Below are positions 47,222 through 57,410 of a DNA stretch of 64,000 nt, piece by piece (position 1 is the stretch's first letter; every line of letters starts with the position of its first letter). The position numbers and the translations under genes were made by a program. The stretch comes from Vibrio toranzoniae. GTDB taxonomy: Bacteria > Pseudomonadota > Gammaproteobacteria > Enterobacterales > Vibrionaceae. A model generated the notes under the pieces. It did no database searches and was not told the origin of the DNA. It saw only the letters and a list, made by a program, of their open reading frames with translations. The stretch covers positions 372,001-436,000 of the forward strand of contig NZ_AP025514.1 in the NCBI RefSeq assembly GCF_024347655.1. Direction: 5' to 3'.

Positions 47222-48634
47222 TTATAGAACGTGAACCGATGCCGTGTTTGTAGTACCAGAAGCGACTAGAGCACCAGAAACCATTACTACGATGTCGCCT
47301 TTGTTACCTAGGCCAGATTGTAGAGCGATTTCTTTACCGTTGATGTAGAACGCGTCTGTGTTCTCGATAGAGTCAACAAGAACTGGTTTAACACCTTTAG
47401 TAAGAACTAGCTGTGCAGCTGTCTTTTCGTTCGTTGTTAGAGCAAGGATGTTTGCAGTTGGGAAGTACTTACGTACTGAACGTGCAGATTTACCGCCTTC
47501 AGTTGCAACAACGATTAGAGGAGCTGCTAGCTTCTCTGCTGTGTCTACCGCGCCTTTACATACTGCTTCAGTGATGCGTAGACGTGGGCTGTCTAGACGA
47601 GAACCTAGCTCAGCTTTAAGCGCTGAATCAGTGCGGTTCGCGATTTGAGCCATGATAGTAACAGCTTCAACTGGGTACTTACCTTTAGCCGTTTCACCAG
47701 AAAGCATTACTGCATCAGTACCATCCATGATTGCGTTCGCAACGTCACCCGCTTCTGCACGAGTTGGACGTGGGTTGCTGATCATAGAGTCAAGCATTTG
47801 AGTTGCTGTGATAACCATCTTACGTGCACGGTTACACTTCTCGATCATCATCTTCTGAGCGAAGATGACTTCTTCAGCTGGGATTTCAACACCTAGGTCA
47901 CCACGAGCAACCATGATGCCGTCAGAAGCTTCAAGGATTGAATCGAAGTTATCGACACCTTCTTGGTTTTCAATCTTAGAAATGATGTGGATGTTCTCGC
48001 CGCCGTTAGCATTTAGCAGCTCACGGATTTCTTTAACGTCTTCTTCTTTACGGATGAAAGAAGCAGCAACGAAGTCGACGCCTTGCTCACAACCAAACTT
48101 AAGGTCAGCTTTGTCTTTCTCAGAAAGAGCAGGAAGTTGAACAGAAACGCCAGGAAGGTTAACACCTTTGTTTTCGCCTAGAGCACCGTTGTTAAGAACT
48201 TTACACTTAACTTCAGTATCTGTTGTTGCGATAACTTCCATTTCGATTAGGCCGTCATCAACAAGGATAGTGTTACCTGCAGCTAGGTCTTTAGCGAAAC
48301 CTAGGTAAGTTACAGCTACTACGTTTTTGTTACCAACAACTGTTGCGTCAGTTGTAAAAGTGAACTCTTGACCAGCGACTAGATCTACGTCGTTACCATC
48401 TTCAAGTTTGATAGTACGGATTTCAGGACCTTTAGTATCTAGAAGGATAGCAAGTTGCTCACCTTTGTTTTCCATTACTTTACGGAAGTTCGCGATACGA
48501 GTGCCGTGCTCTGCGAAATCACCGTGAGAGAAGTTAAGACGCATAACGTTCATGCCAGCATCTACTAGTTCAGTTAGCTTCTCTACAGATTCAGTTTTAG
48601 GGCCAATCGTACATACGATTTTGGTCTTTTTCAT
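47222..48634 (-). CDS. pykF: Pyruvate kinase I
   Basis: PykF converts phosphoenolpyruvate and ADP to pyruvate and ATP. The 470-residue length equals E. coli PykF, the fructose-1,6-bisphosphate-activated form. Motifs include [51 protein letters not shown] with the catalytic lysine, [16 protein letters not shown], and [19 protein letters not shown]. The allosteric C-terminal domain ends NTASVHVL. It is monocistronic and divergent from the DeoR regulator. Confidence 0.97.
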   Translation of the reverse strand: MKKTKIVCTIGPKTESVEKLTELVDAGMNVMRLNFSHGDFAEHGTRIANFRKVMENKGEQLAILLDTKGPEIRTIKLEDGNDVDLVAGQEFTFTTDATVVGNKNVVAVTYLGFAKDLAAGNTILVDDGLIEMEVIATTDTEVKCKVLNNGALGENKGVNLPGVSVQLPALSEKDKADLKFGCEQGVDFVAASFIRKEEDVKEIRELLNANGGENIHIISKIENQEGVDNFDSILEASDGIMVARGDLGVEIPAEEVIFAQKMMIEKCNRARKMVITATQMLDSMISNPRPTRAEAGDVANAIMDGTDAVMLSGETAKGKYPVEAVTIMAQIANRTDSALKAELGSRLDSPRLRITEAVCKGAVDTAEKLAAPLIVVATEGGKSARSVRKYFPTANILALTTNEKTAAQLVLTKGVKPVLVDSIENTDAFYINGKEIALQSGLGNKGDIVVMVSGALVASGTTNTASVHVL

Positions 48635-49063
48635 GGAAGGTACTCTCCGGTAAGTATTGTTACAATTTGAAATTTATTTAAGTTCTGAAGATTGGTCCGC
48701 TACCTCAACATTTTGTGCCTGTTGAGTAAAAGTTTCGGACTATCACTATTGTCTTCAGAGTTGTAAGTCTTTCATCTATTTTAGTCATTTTATGACCAAA
48801 AGATTTTGATTCAACATCGGGTTTCTGTGACTTACGCCAATATATCAGGGGTAAGTTGCAAAAAAATAACGGTCAGTTCTGTAATTTTTTTTCTTTTCGG
48901 GTGCGGATTCTACCACCTAATGAGTTCAATATCACTGCTTAACAATTGTCTTAGGACAAGGTTTTATCTCTATTTATTAATTTTTTAGATCAAAATAAAT
49001 GGACTAAATGGTTTCGTTGTAATTATAATATGTTTCATATCGAAACTTTGTGGCTTTTATTTA
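48635..49063. promoter_or_regulatory. Divergent pykF-deoR family control region
   Basis: This 429-bp gap holds a 21-bp near-perfect palindrome TTTAGTCATTTTATGACCAA(A) at 48780-48800, about 150 bp before the pykF start. Toward the DeoR gene lie TTTCG-type repeats, listed separately. A 60-codon frame at 48806-48988 lacks a ribosome-binding site and is rejected. Binding proteins are unknown. Confidence 0.45.
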
Positions 49064-49079
49064 ATGTCGAAACGAAACA
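49011..49079. promoter_or_regulatory. Candidate DeoR-family operator repeats
   Basis: GTTTCG at 49011, GTTTC-ATATC-GAAAC at 49032-49046 and CGAAACGAAAC at 49068-49078 lie around the DeoR start codon. DeoR-family members such as AgaR bind TTTCGTTTCG-type repeats, so autoregulation is plausible. The last copy lies inside the first codons. Confidence 0.4.
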
Positions 49080-49834
49080 CTCAGCTCAGAAGACATGCGA
49101 TTTCTAACCTAGTGAGCGAAAAAGGCGAGGTTAGTGTTGATGAATTATCCGCTAAGTTCGAAACCTCAGAAGTCACTATTAGAAAGGACCTTGCGTCTTT
49201 AGAGAAAAACGGTCAGCTTTTACGCCGTTATGGTGGTGCGATTTCTCTTCCGAAAGAAGTTGTCAACGAAGAGCTAGGTCAACAAGTTTCGACTCGAAAG
49301 GTTTTATTAGCAAAAGCCGCTGCAGATTTAATTCGCGACCATAACCGTATTGTTATCGATAGCGGAAGCACTACTGGCGCCCTAATTCAGCAACTCAATA
49401 GCAAGCGTGGTTTAGTGGTGATGACCAATTCATTGCACGTTGCTAATGCGCTTAATGAACTTGAAAGTGAACCGACATTATTAATGACGGGTGGTACTTG
49501 GGATACCCATTCGGACTCTTTCCAAGGAAAAGTCGCGGAGTCTGTACTTCGAGCTTACGATTTTGACCAGCTGTTTATCGGGGCTGATGGTATTGACCTA
49601 GATAGAGGCACAACTACGTTCAATGAACTGGTTGGCCTGAGTAAAGTTATGGCTGAAGTGTCACGAGAAGTCATTGTGATGGTTGAGTCGGAAAAGGTGG
49701 GGCGAAAGATCCCGAATTTAGAACTGGCATGGGAACACATCGACATTCTGATTACCGATACAGACTTAGGCGAAGAATCCCAAGCATGTATTGAATCACA
49801 TGACGTTCGAGTGATCTTGACCGATCCAGCTTAA
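49064..49834 (+). CDS. DeoR/GlpR-family transcriptional regulator
   Basis: This 256-residue protein has the DeoR helix-turn-helix (about 6-57, VDELSAKFETSEVTIRKDLA) and the C-terminal DeoRC sugar-phosphate sensor domain with IDSGSTTGALIQQL and FIGADGIDLDRG. It starts 102 bp before glmS on the same strand, so it probably responds to an amino-sugar phosphate and controls glmS or itself. No clear ribosome-binding site precedes the ATG, which may mean low expression. The effector is inferred from context. Confidence 0.88.
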   Translation: MSKRNTQLRRHAISNLVSEKGEVSVDELSAKFETSEVTIRKDLASLEKNGQLLRRYGGAISLPKEVVNEELGQQVSTRKVLLAKAAADLIRDHNRIVIDSGSTTGALIQQLNSKRGLVVMTNSLHVANALNELESEPTLLMTGGTWDTHSDSFQGKVAESVLRAYDFDQLFIGADGIDLDRGTTTFNELVGLSKVMAEVSREVIVMVESEKVGRKIPNLELAWEHIDILITDTDLGEESQACIESHDVRVILTDPA

Positions 49835-49935
49835 AAACAAATTTTAAGTATTTACCTTCCTATTATTGATCTTAATAAAGATATGGCCTTTGCTTGCTGC
49901 CAATAGGAATAAAACAAAATTGATGGAGTAAAAAT

Positions 49936-51768
49936 ATGTGTGGAATTGTTGGTGCAGTAGCACAGCGTGATGTAGCTGAGATTTTAGTGGAAGGCTTACG
50001 TCGCCTAGAATACCGAGGTTATGACTCCGCGGGTGTGGCTGTGGTTGATAATGAATCCAATTTAACTCGTGTACGCCGCCTTGGTAAAGTACAAGAGTTA
50101 GCCGATGCAGTAGAAGAGCAACACGTGACGGGTGGTACGGGGATCGCTCATACACGTTGGGCGACACATGGTGAACCATCTGAAGCGAATGCTCACCCAC
50201 ACATGTCTGGTGATATTGCTGTTGTGCACAATGGCATTATCGAAAACCATCAAGCACTACGCGCTATGCTACAAGAACGTGGTTACGAATTTACTTCACA
50301 AACCGATACTGAAGTTATCGCTCACCTAGTTGAGTGGGAACTTCGTACATCGGCTTCTCTCGTTGAAGCGTTGCAAAAAACAGCAAAGCAGTTAGAGGGG
50401 GCATACGGCACGGTAGCGGTTGATCGTAAAGATCCTAGCCGTATCGTTGTTGCTCGTTCTGGTAGCCCGATCGTTATCGGTTTTGGTGTCGGTGAGAACT
50501 TCCTAGCCTCTGATCAACTGGCGCTACTAAACGTCACTCGCCGTTTCATGTACCTAGAAGAAGGTGATGTTGCTGAGGTGACTCGTCGTGATGTCACGGT
50601 ATTTGATGTAGCGGGCGAGCGTGTTGAGCGTGAAATCGTTGAATCAAACGCTGAACATGATGCTGGTGATAAAGGTCAATACCGCCACTTCATGCAAAAA
50701 GAGATCTTCGAACAGCCAACCGCGCTGATCAACACAATGGAAGGTCGTATCTCTGAAACTTCGGTTACCACTAACGCAATTGGTGTTAAAGCTGAAGAGA
50801 TCCTAAGCAAGGTTGAACATGTTCAGATCATCGCATGTGGTACGTCTTATAACTCAGGCATGGCTGCGCGTTACTGGTTTGAATCTCTAGCGGGCGTAAG
50901 CTGTGACGTAGAGATTGCTTCTGAATTCCGTTACCGTGATTTCGTTGTTCGTCCGAACAGCTTACTCGTCACTCTGTCTCAGTCTGGTGAAACGGCTGAT
51001 ACGCTTGCTGCCCTTCGTCTTGCAAAAGAGAAAGGTTACATGTCAGCAATGACGATCTGTAACGTTGCGGGTTCTTCGTTAGTTCGCGAATCTGACTTTG
51101 CCTTCATGACTCGCGCAGGAACGGAGATCGGTGTTGCTTCTACTAAAGCTTTCACTACCCAACTAGCAGCGATGCTGATGATGGTCACTTCAATTGGTCG
51201 TTTACAAGGTCGCATCAATCAAGAGAAAGAAGCGGAAATCGTTCAAGCACTGCACCAACTGCCTGCGGATATCGAGAAAGCATTGGCGTTTGATAAAGAG
51301 ATTGAGGCGCTAGCCCCTGACTTTGCCGATAAGCACCACACATTGTTCCTAGGTCGTGGCGAGTTTTACCCAATCGCAATGGAAGCGTCTCTTAAGTTGA
51401 AAGAGATCTCTTACATTCACGCAGAAGCCTACGCGGCAGGTGAACTTAAACACGGCCCTCTAGCGCTTATTGATGCAGACATGCCAGTAGTGGTCATTGC
51501 ACCAAGCAACGACTTGCTAGAGAAGCTGAAATCAAACGTTGAAGAAGTACGTGCTCGTGGCGGTTTACTTTACGTATTCGCAGACCAAGACGCTGGCTTT
51601 GAAAGCGATGAGAACATGAAGATCATCAAGATGCCTCACGTAAATGAAGTTACAGCACCTATCTACTACACAGTACCGATGCAGTTGTTGTCTTACCACG
51701 TGGCATTAATCAAGGGTACCGACGTTGACCAACCTCGTAACCTTGCTAAAGCCGTTACCGTTGAGTAA
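49936..51768 (+). CDS. glmS: Glucosamine-6-phosphate synthase GlmS
   Basis: GlmS makes glucosamine-6-phosphate from fructose-6-phosphate and glutamine, the entry to peptidoglycan and LPS sugars. The 610-residue protein has the N-terminal glutaminase with the nucleophile Cys2 ([17 protein letters not shown]), [12 protein letters not shown], and two SIS isomerase domains (about 285-430 and 455-600). The C-terminus [13 protein letters not shown] is typical. The upstream DeoR-type gene is 102 bp away. The leader is too short and plain for a glmS ribozyme. A terminator follows. Confidence 0.98.
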   Translation: MCGIVGAVAQRDVAEILVEGLRRLEYRGYDSAGVAVVDNESNLTRVRRLGKVQELADAVEEQHVTGGTGIAHTRWATHGEPSEANAHPHMSGDIAVVHNGIIENHQALRAMLQERGYEFTSQTDTEVIAHLVEWELRTSASLVEALQKTAKQLEGAYGTVAVDRKDPSRIVVARSGSPIVIGFGVGENFLASDQLALLNVTRRFMYLEEGDVAEVTRRDVTVFDVAGERVEREIVESNAEHDAGDKGQYRHFMQKEIFEQPTALINTMEGRISETSVTTNAIGVKAEEILSKVEHVQIIACGTSYNSGMAARYWFESLAGVSCDVEIASEFRYRDFVVRPNSLLVTLSQSGETADTLAALRLAKEKGYMSAMTICNVAGSSLVRESDFAFMTRAGTEIGVASTKAFTTQLAAMLMMVTSIGRLQGRINQEKEAEIVQALHQLPADIEKALAFDKEIEALAPDFADKHHTLFLGRGEFYPIAMEASLKLKEISYIHAEAYAAGELKHGPLALIDADMPVVVIAPSNDLLEKLKSNVEEVRARGGLLYVFADQDAGFESDENMKIIKMPHVNEVTAPIYYTVPMQLLSYHVALIKGTDVDQPRNLAKAVTVE

Positions 51769-51799
51769 TCGTAAGCTTAGCTAGAAACATAGATAATAA

Positions 51800-51828
51800 G
51801 AAGCCCATCCTGTGATGGGCTTTTTTGT
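51800..51828 (+). terminator. glmS terminator
   Basis: AAGCCCATC-CTGT-GATGGGCTT followed by TTTT, about 32 bp after the glmS stop. Confidence 0.92.
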
Positions 51829-51883
51829 ACCTGTTATTTTTCATGCAACATGGCACTTTAATCTCTTGGTGTCGCTACCTTGA

Positions 51884-53152
51884 TTAAGCGTTAAGAGCCT
51901 GCTCTAGGTCAGCCAAGATATCTTCGATGTGCTCAATGCCTACTGAAAGACGAATCATTTCTGGTGATACACCGGCTTGCTTTTGTTCCGCTTCGCTTAG
52001 TTGACGGTGTGTTGTGGAAGCTGGGTGGCAAGCAAGAGACTTGGCATCGCCAATGTTTACTAGGCGCTTGAAGATTTGCAGCGCATCATAGAAGCGAACT
52101 CCCGCTTCATAACCGTCTTTCAAGCCAAAAGATAAAATAGCCGATGGCTTACCCTGCATGTATTTTTCAGCAAGCGGATAGAATTCCGAACTAGGCAGGC
52201 CGGCATAGCTTACCCAACTTACTTTTTCATGTTGTTTGAGATATTCCGCCACTTTCAATGCGTTCTCTGTGTGTCGATCCATACGTAACGACAACGTCTC
52301 CAAGCCTTGCATTAACATGAAAGCATTCATTGGTGACAGTGCTGAACCTGTATTACGCAATGGTACGGTTCGAGCGCGACCAATAAAGGCGGCCTCACCA
52401 AAGGCTTCGGTATACACCACACCGTGGTAAGAAGGCTCTGGCTGGTTAAATACAGGGAAACGATCTTTGTGATCTGCCCATGGGAATTTACCCGAGTCGA
52501 CAATCACACCACCTAAGGTTGTACCGTGACCACCAACGTATTTGGTGAGTGAGTGCACCACGATATCAGCGCCAAAGTCGATAGGCTTGCATAGCACTGG
52601 AGTCGCGACTGTATTATCAACAATCACAGGTACACCCTGTGCGTGAGCAAGCTCAGCGACACGCTCTAAGTCGATGATATTACCAGCTGGGTTACCGATA
52701 CTCTCACAGTAAACTGCTTTGGTTTTTTCATCGATCAGTGCCGCTAAGCTTTCTGGTTTGTCGTCTTTGGCAAAGCGAACTTCTATGCCTTGGTTTGGCA
52801 GCATGTGTGCAAACAGGGTGTACGTACCGCCGTAAAGCTGAGGCGTTGAGACAATGTTGTCACCGATCTGTGCTAACGTCTGAATCGCGTAGTTGATCGC
52901 CGCGCTGCCTGCACTCACGACTAAGCCTGCAATCCCACCTTCTAAGGCCGCCATGCGTTTTTCCAGCACATCATTGGTCGGGTTCATTATACGAGTGTAG
53001 ATATTACCTGGCACTGCAAGGTTGAATAGGTCGGCACCGTGTTGTGCATCATCGAACTCATACGCGACGGTTTGATAAATAGGAGTTGCAACTGATTTAG
53101 TTGTTGGATCGGTTTCGTAGCCGAAGTGAATCGAGAGTGTTTCGTCTTTCAT
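51884..53152 (-). CDS. O-acetylhomoserine sulfhydrylase (MetY type)
   Basis: This 422-residue PLP enzyme of the Cys/Met-metabolism family condenses O-acetylhomoserine with sulphide or a thiol. The start MKDETLSIHFGYETDPTTKS is characteristic of MetY rather than MetB or MetZ. The PLP lysine is in VVHSLTKYVGGHGTTLGGVI (about 198-217). YTRIMNPTNDVLEKRMAALE and CHPASTTHRQLSEAEQKQAG are the other hallmarks. It is monocistronic. Gram-negatives with the MetA/MetB route often carry this as a second path; the true substrate is not proven. Confidence 0.9.
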   Translation of the reverse strand: MKDETLSIHFGYETDPTTKSVATPIYQTVAYEFDDAQHGADLFNLAVPGNIYTRIMNPTNDVLEKRMAALEGGIAGLVVSAGSAAINYAIQTLAQIGDNIVSTPQLYGGTYTLFAHMLPNQGIEVRFAKDDKPESLAALIDEKTKAVYCESIGNPAGNIIDLERVAELAHAQGVPVIVDNTVATPVLCKPIDFGADIVVHSLTKYVGGHGTTLGGVIVDSGKFPWADHKDRFPVFNQPEPSYHGVVYTEAFGEAAFIGRARTVPLRNTGSALSPMNAFMLMQGLETLSLRMDRHTENALKVAEYLKQHEKVSWVSYAGLPSSEFYPLAEKYMQGKPSAILSFGLKDGYEAGVRFYDALQIFKRLVNIGDAKSLACHPASTTHRQLSEAEQKQAGVSPEMIRLSVGIEHIEDILADLEQALNA

Positions 53153-53310
53153 GAGTCTTCCCTGAACGAGTGAACGATTTGTGTACGCTCATATTGCCGA
53201 TTTTTTTATAAAAGAAAAGTAAGCTTAGTCACAGAGAGTCAATTGGAACTATGTTCGGCGTGATTAGCAATTTGCGGGAAGTGTTGGGAGCACTAGTTAG
53301 ACTGTTCCAG

Positions 53311-53351
53311 AAAAGCAAAAAGCCAGAGCAGTGTGAACTGTTCTGGCTTTT
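53311..53351 (-). terminator. tRNA-Ile terminator
   Basis: On the minus strand AAAAGCCAGAACAGT-TCAC-ACTGCTCTGGCTTTT (one mismatch) is followed by T-rich DNA, beginning 6 bp after the tRNA CCA end. Confidence 0.85.
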
Positions 53352-53357
53352 CTAATT

Positions 53358-53433
53358 TGGTGGCCCCTCCCAGATTTGAACTGGGGACCGAACGATTATG
53401 AGTCGTGCGCTCTAACCACTGAGCTAAGGGGCC
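53358..53433 (-). tRNA. ileX: tRNA-Ile2 (anticodon CAU, lysidine-modified)
   Basis: This 76-nt tRNA with encoded CCA folds to a standard cloverleaf. The acceptor stem GGCCCCT pairs with AGGGGCC, and the anticodon loop CTCATAA carries CAT. The sequence starts GGCCCCTTAGCTCAGTGGTT, like E. coli ileX/ileY, and differs from elongator tRNA-Met (GGCTACGT) and initiator tRNA. It therefore should be the AUA-reading isoleucine tRNA, whose C34 is changed to lysidine by TilS. Its location beside rpoD matches ileX in E. coli. Automatic tools may label it Met. Confidence 0.9.
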
Positions 53434-53446
53434 GTATAGGGCATAG

Positions 53447-53475
53447 ATTATAGGGGAACCGTTTAATGGTGTCTA
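53447..53475 (-). promoter_or_regulatory. tRNA-Ile promoter
   Basis: On the minus strand TAGACA and a perfect TATAAT are separated by 17 bp. The -10 lies 13 bp before the tRNA 5' end, so the transcript would carry a very short leader. Confidence 0.75.
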
Positions 53476-53530
53476 GACTCTATCGGGGCCAATTCCGCTT
53501 ACATCTTAGCCACTTAAATCACGCAGGCAC

Positions 53531-53558
53531 AAAAAAGGTGAGCCAACGCTCACCTTTT
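53531..53558 (-). terminator. rpoD terminator
   Basis: AAAAGGTGAGC and GCTCACCTTTT form an 11-bp stem around a four-base loop, followed on the minus strand by further T residues, about 40 bp after the rpoD stop. Confidence 0.9.
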
Positions 53559-53598
53559 CTATTTTAAGCTTAAAAGCTAACCACATTAAGGCGTGTGA

Positions 53599-55440
53599 TT
53601 ATTCGTCTAGGAAGCTGCGCAGGGTTTCTGAACGGCTTGGGTGACGAAGTTTACGCAGTGCTTTTGCTTCGATCTGACGGATACGTTCACGAGTAACGTC
53701 GAACTGCTTACCCACTTCTTCTAGAGTGTGGTCAGTGTTCATGTCGATACCGAAACGCATACGCAGTACTTTTGCTTCACGAGGAGTTAGGCCCGCAAGA
53801 ACGTCTTTCGTTGCACCGCGTAGGCTTGTTGCCGTTGCAGAGTCTAAAGGTAGCTCAAGAGTCGTATCCTCGATGAAATCACCTAGGTGCGAATCTTCGT
53901 CGTCACCGATTGGTGTCTCCATTGAGATTGGCTCTTTAGCGATTTTCAGTACTTTGCGAATCTTATCTTCAGGCATTTGCATGCGCTCAGCCAGTTCTTC
54001 CGGTAGTGGTTCACGACCCATCTCTTGTAGCATTTGACGAGAGATACGGTTTAGTTTGTTGATCGTTTCGATCATGTGAACCGGAATACGGATAGTACGA
54101 GCTTGGTCAGCAATCGAACGAGTGATTGCTTGACGGATCCACCACGTAGCGTAAGTAGAGAATTTGTAACCACGACGGTATTCAAACTTATCTACGGCTT
54201 TCATTAGGCCGATGTTACCTTCTTGGATTAGATCCAAGAATTGTAGACCACGGTTTGTGTACTTCTTAGCAATCGAGATTACTAGACGTAAGTTTGCTTC
54301 AACCATCTCTTTTTTCGCACGACGAGCTTTCGCTTCACCGATAGACATACGACGGCTGATATCTTTAATGCTTTGAACCGTTAGAGACGTTTCACGCTCG
54401 ATCATATCCAGTTTTTGGATAGAACGACGGATGTCGTGCTCGTTACGTTTGATCTTTTCAGCGTATGGCTTGTCTGAAGCAAGAACTTCATCCAACCATG
54501 CTTCGCTAGATTCATTACCAGTAAATAGGGCAATGAAAGATTTCTTCGGCATTTTGCCGTACTCAACGGTTTGACGCATGATTAGGCGTTCTTGAGTACG
54601 TACTCGATCCATTGACGTGCGAAGTTCATTTACTAGGTAGTCAAACTGTTTTGGCGTCAGACGGAATTCTTTGAATACGTCTTGCATCATTGTTGTTGCA
54701 AGTGTTGCTTTCGGGCTCTCGTGGCCGTATTCATTGATTGCTAGCTGACGGTTTTGATAGCTAGTACGAAGTGCTGTAAACTTCTCAAGAGCAAGTTCAG
54801 GATCGATACCTGTATCTTCTTCCTCTTCCTCGTCGTCTTCAGCGTCTTCTTTGTCTTCGTCTTCCAGATCTGTTTTAGCAAGCTCTGAACCGATGTGTGT
54901 TGCCGTTGGCGCTGCAGTGCCATCGTCATCAGGGTCAACAAAGCCATTAATCAGGTCTGTTAAACGAATCTCTTCTGCTTGTACGCGGTCAAACTGTTCC
55001 AAGATGTATGGAATGGTGCCAGGGTATTCAGCAACAGATAGTTGAACCGTATTGATACCATCTTCAATACGTTTCGCAATGTCGATTTCGCCTTCACGAG
55101 TCAGTAGTTCAACGGTACCCATTTCACGCATGTACATACGAACTGGGTCTGTAGTACGGCCAATCTCGCTTTCTACGCTTGAAAGCGCAGCAGCAGCAGC
55201 TTCAGCTGCATCTTCATCTATATTGGCATCGTCATCATTCAGTGCTAGATCATCAGCATCAGGTGCAGTTTCTACTACCTTAATACCCATGTCGTTAATC
55301 ATTTGAATGATGTCTTCTACCTGTTCAGAATCCACGATTTCTGCAGGTAGGTGGTCGTTTACTTCGGCGTAGGTCAGATAGCCTTGTTCCTTGCCTTTAA
55401 TAACAAGTAATTTAAGCTGTGACTGCGGATTTTGATCCAT
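53599..55440 (-). CDS. rpoD: Primary sigma factor RpoD (sigma-70)
   Basis: RpoD directs RNA polymerase to housekeeping promoters. The 613-residue length equals that of E. coli sigma-70. Region 1.1 (about 1-80) is followed by the acidic non-conserved region ([19 protein letters not shown] within about 190-215). Region 2 contains [20 protein letters not shown] and [20 protein letters not shown], and region 4 has [20 protein letters not shown] for -35 recognition. It is the last gene of the rpsU-yqeY-dnaG-rpoD cluster, 99 bp after dnaG. Confidence 0.98.
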   Translation of the reverse strand: MDQNPQSQLKLLVIKGKEQGYLTYAEVNDHLPAEIVDSEQVEDIIQMINDMGIKVVETAPDADDLALNDDDANIDEDAAEAAAAALSSVESEIGRTTDPVRMYMREMGTVELLTREGEIDIAKRIEDGINTVQLSVAEYPGTIPYILEQFDRVQAEEIRLTDLINGFVDPDDDGTAAPTATHIGSELAKTDLEDEDKEDAEDDEEEEEDTGIDPELALEKFTALRTSYQNRQLAINEYGHESPKATLATTMMQDVFKEFRLTPKQFDYLVNELRTSMDRVRTQERLIMRQTVEYGKMPKKSFIALFTGNESSEAWLDEVLASDKPYAEKIKRNEHDIRRSIQKLDMIERETSLTVQSIKDISRRMSIGEAKARRAKKEMVEANLRLVISIAKKYTNRGLQFLDLIQEGNIGLMKAVDKFEYRRGYKFSTYATWWIRQAITRSIADQARTIRIPVHMIETINKLNRISRQMLQEMGREPLPEELAERMQMPEDKIRKVLKIAKEPISMETPIGDDEDSHLGDFIEDTTLELPLDSATATSLRGATKDVLAGLTPREAKVLRMRFGIDMNTDHTLEEVGKQFDVTRERIRQIEAKALRKLRHPSRSETLRSFLDE

Positions 55441-55539
55441 AGATGATATCCAACTTCAGGTCTGGTGAAGGACGTTGCATTCTCAAATGCAAACCAATTA
55501 TGTTAACAAATTTATTAAATGCTGACTAATCAAACAGGG

Positions 55540-57291
55540 TTACGCTTTTAGATCTAGCATTAAAGCTAGCAGCTCCCTTTTTTCTTCGGCTGATAAACCG
55601 ACACTTCTTGCTTTGGCCTGCAGGTTTTCAATTTGTTTTTCAACGCACTGGGCAAGGATGTTGTCCAATGAATCTAAAAATATGTCTTCTTGGTTGTCTT
55701 CAACGAGGGGGATTTCCCAACTCGCAAGACGAGACAGAAGAGCCTCATGTTTGCTTTCTCGCCAATTTTCTAATAATTGGCCTGTGCTGATATGGGGGTT
55801 CACTTGGCAGATATCAAGTACTTCGACGAATAAACTTAGTCCCGGCAGTTGTAAGCCTTTGACACTTGATAAATCCGGTACCATATCAGCATAGTTCGGA
55901 TTTTGGATAAGCAAAGCGATAACTTCACGCATCGGAGTGCGCTTGAGCTCTTTATGCGGTTGAGGTGTCGGGTTCTTGTTATGAACGCGAGCACGTCTCA
56001 ATTGATTATCAAATCCAGTTCGTTCGTCTAGCAATTTCTCGAGCAATTCTTGGAAGTAACTGTCAGGAATTTTATTAATCAAGGCGCTAGCGTGTGCACG
56101 CAGTGCTGATTTTCCTTCTGTCGTTCCTAAGTTTAGCTTATGTATTTCGATAAGGTTATCGAACAAATAAGTCGAGAGTGGTGTCGCATTTTGTACCAGT
56201 TGTTCAAAAGCGTCTTTGCCGTGTTCTCGTATATAGCTGTCTGGATCTTCACCATCGGGTAAAAAAAGAAACTTCAGCGTGTTACCTGTTTTTAGATACT
56301 CTAATGCGTTTTCTAATGCACGCCACGCCGCTTCTTTGCCTGCTCGGTCACCATCGTAACAACAAACCACGGTACTGGTTTGTCGGAACAACATTTGAAC
56401 GTGATCACCCGTTGTAGAGGTGCCCAGTGATGCGACTGAGTAATCAACACCATATTGCGCTAGTGCGACGACATCCATGTAACCTTCAACCACAAGTACT
56501 TGCGGCGGTTCACGGTAGGCTTGTAACACTTCATAAAGGCCGTAAAGCTCTTTACCTTTATGGAAGATCGGCGTTTCTGGTGAGTTTAGGTATTTCGGTG
56601 TGCCATCTTCTAAAACACGACCACCAAACCCGATTACTCGGCCGCGACGATCGCGAATCGGGAACATCACGCGTCCACGGAATCGGTCGTATCGGTTGCC
56701 TTTATCGTTCTCTATTAACATGCCGCCAGTGACGAGCATGTCTTGGGATTCTTTTTGCTGCCCAAAATTTTTACGAACCAAGTCCCACTCGTCGGCCACA
56801 TAACCAATGCCAAACTTCTGGACGATTTCGCCAGACAGACCACGATTTTTTAGGTATTCAATCGCAGGTTTGTTGGCTGATATTTTGAGTTGTGAGCGAT
56901 AGAACTGGCTGATGCCGCCCATCAAATCATAGAGGTTACGTTTTTGTTCGCTGTTGGCTCTTGGTGTTGTTGATATTTCGCCGCTGCGTTGCTCCCTTGG
57001 AACATCTAAGCCTAGAAATGAAGCAAGCTCTTCAATCGCCTCTACAAAGTCGAGGCGTTCGAACTCCATCATGAAGTCGATGGCATTACCATGCACGCCA
57101 CAACCAAAGCAGTGATAAAACTGTTTTTCTTGGCTTACGCTGAAAGAGGGAGTCTTTTCGTTGTGAAATGGGCAACAAGCACCATAGTTTTTGCCTTTTT
57201 TCTTAAGTTTCACGCGTGCGTCCACAATGTCGACAATGTCGAGACGCGCTAGGAGGTCATCGATGAAACTACGCGGGATGTGTCCTGCCAT
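55540..57291 (-). CDS. dnaG: DNA primase
   Basis: DnaG makes RNA primers for replication. The 583-residue protein has the N-terminal zinc-binding domain with C40, H43, C61 and C64 (CCPFHNEKTPSFSVS and YHCFGCGVHG). The TOPRIM catalytic core follows (about 258-340, with LVVEGYMDVVALAQYGV and YDGDRAGKEAAWRALE), then a C-terminal helicase-binding domain (about 430-583). A hairpin terminator at 57359 separates it from yqeY upstream, so primase output may be limited or need an internal promoter. Confidence 0.97.
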   Translation of the reverse strand: MAGHIPRSFIDDLLARLDIVDIVDARVKLKKKGKNYGACCPFHNEKTPSFSVSQEKQFYHCFGCGVHGNAIDFMMEFERLDFVEAIEELASFLGLDVPREQRSGEISTTPRANSEQKRNLYDLMGGISQFYRSQLKISANKPAIEYLKNRGLSGEIVQKFGIGYVADEWDLVRKNFGQQKESQDMLVTGGMLIENDKGNRYDRFRGRVMFPIRDRRGRVIGFGGRVLEDGTPKYLNSPETPIFHKGKELYGLYEVLQAYREPPQVLVVEGYMDVVALAQYGVDYSVASLGTSTTGDHVQMLFRQTSTVVCCYDGDRAGKEAAWRALENALEYLKTGNTLKFLFLPDGEDPDSYIREHGKDAFEQLVQNATPLSTYLFDNLIEIHKLNLGTTEGKSALRAHASALINKIPDSYFQELLEKLLDERTGFDNQLRRARVHNKNPTPQPHKELKRTPMREVIALLIQNPNYADMVPDLSSVKGLQLPGLSLFVEVLDICQVNPHISTGQLLENWRESKHEALLSRLASWEIPLVEDNQEDIFLDSLDNILAQCVEKQIENLQAKARSVGLSAEEKRELLALMLDLKA

Positions 57292-57358
57292 AAAACCTTA
57301 GAAAAATGCACTAACTGAGAGTGTGGGTCATAATAGTGTGAATAGGTTATAGATACAA

Positions 57359-57393
57359 ACAAGCCGTGCGTTCCGAAGGATTGCACGGCTTGT
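57359..57393 (-). terminator. Terminator between yqeY and dnaG
   Basis: ACAAGCCGTGC and GCACGGCTTGT form a perfect 11-bp stem around a 13-nt loop, followed on the minus strand by TTTGTAT. It starts 18 bp after the yqeY stop. E. coli also has a terminator between rpsU and dnaG that limits primase synthesis. Confidence 0.85.
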
Positions 57394-57410
57394 TGCAATT
57401 TGATTTGGGA

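Noticed and set aside
48806..48988. 60-codon frame between pykF and the DeoR gene
   Set aside because: No ribosome-binding site, and it lies in AT-rich promoter DNA; the hydrophobic look comes from T-runs.
49835..49935. glmS ribozyme-type riboswitch
   Set aside because: Only about 100 bp precede glmS, with no recognisable ribozyme core; such ribozymes are typical of Firmicutes.
53358..53433. Elongator or initiator tRNA-Met reading of the CAU tRNA
   Set aside because: Acceptor and D-arm sequence match tRNA-Ile2 (ileX), not GGCTACG-type tRNA-Met.
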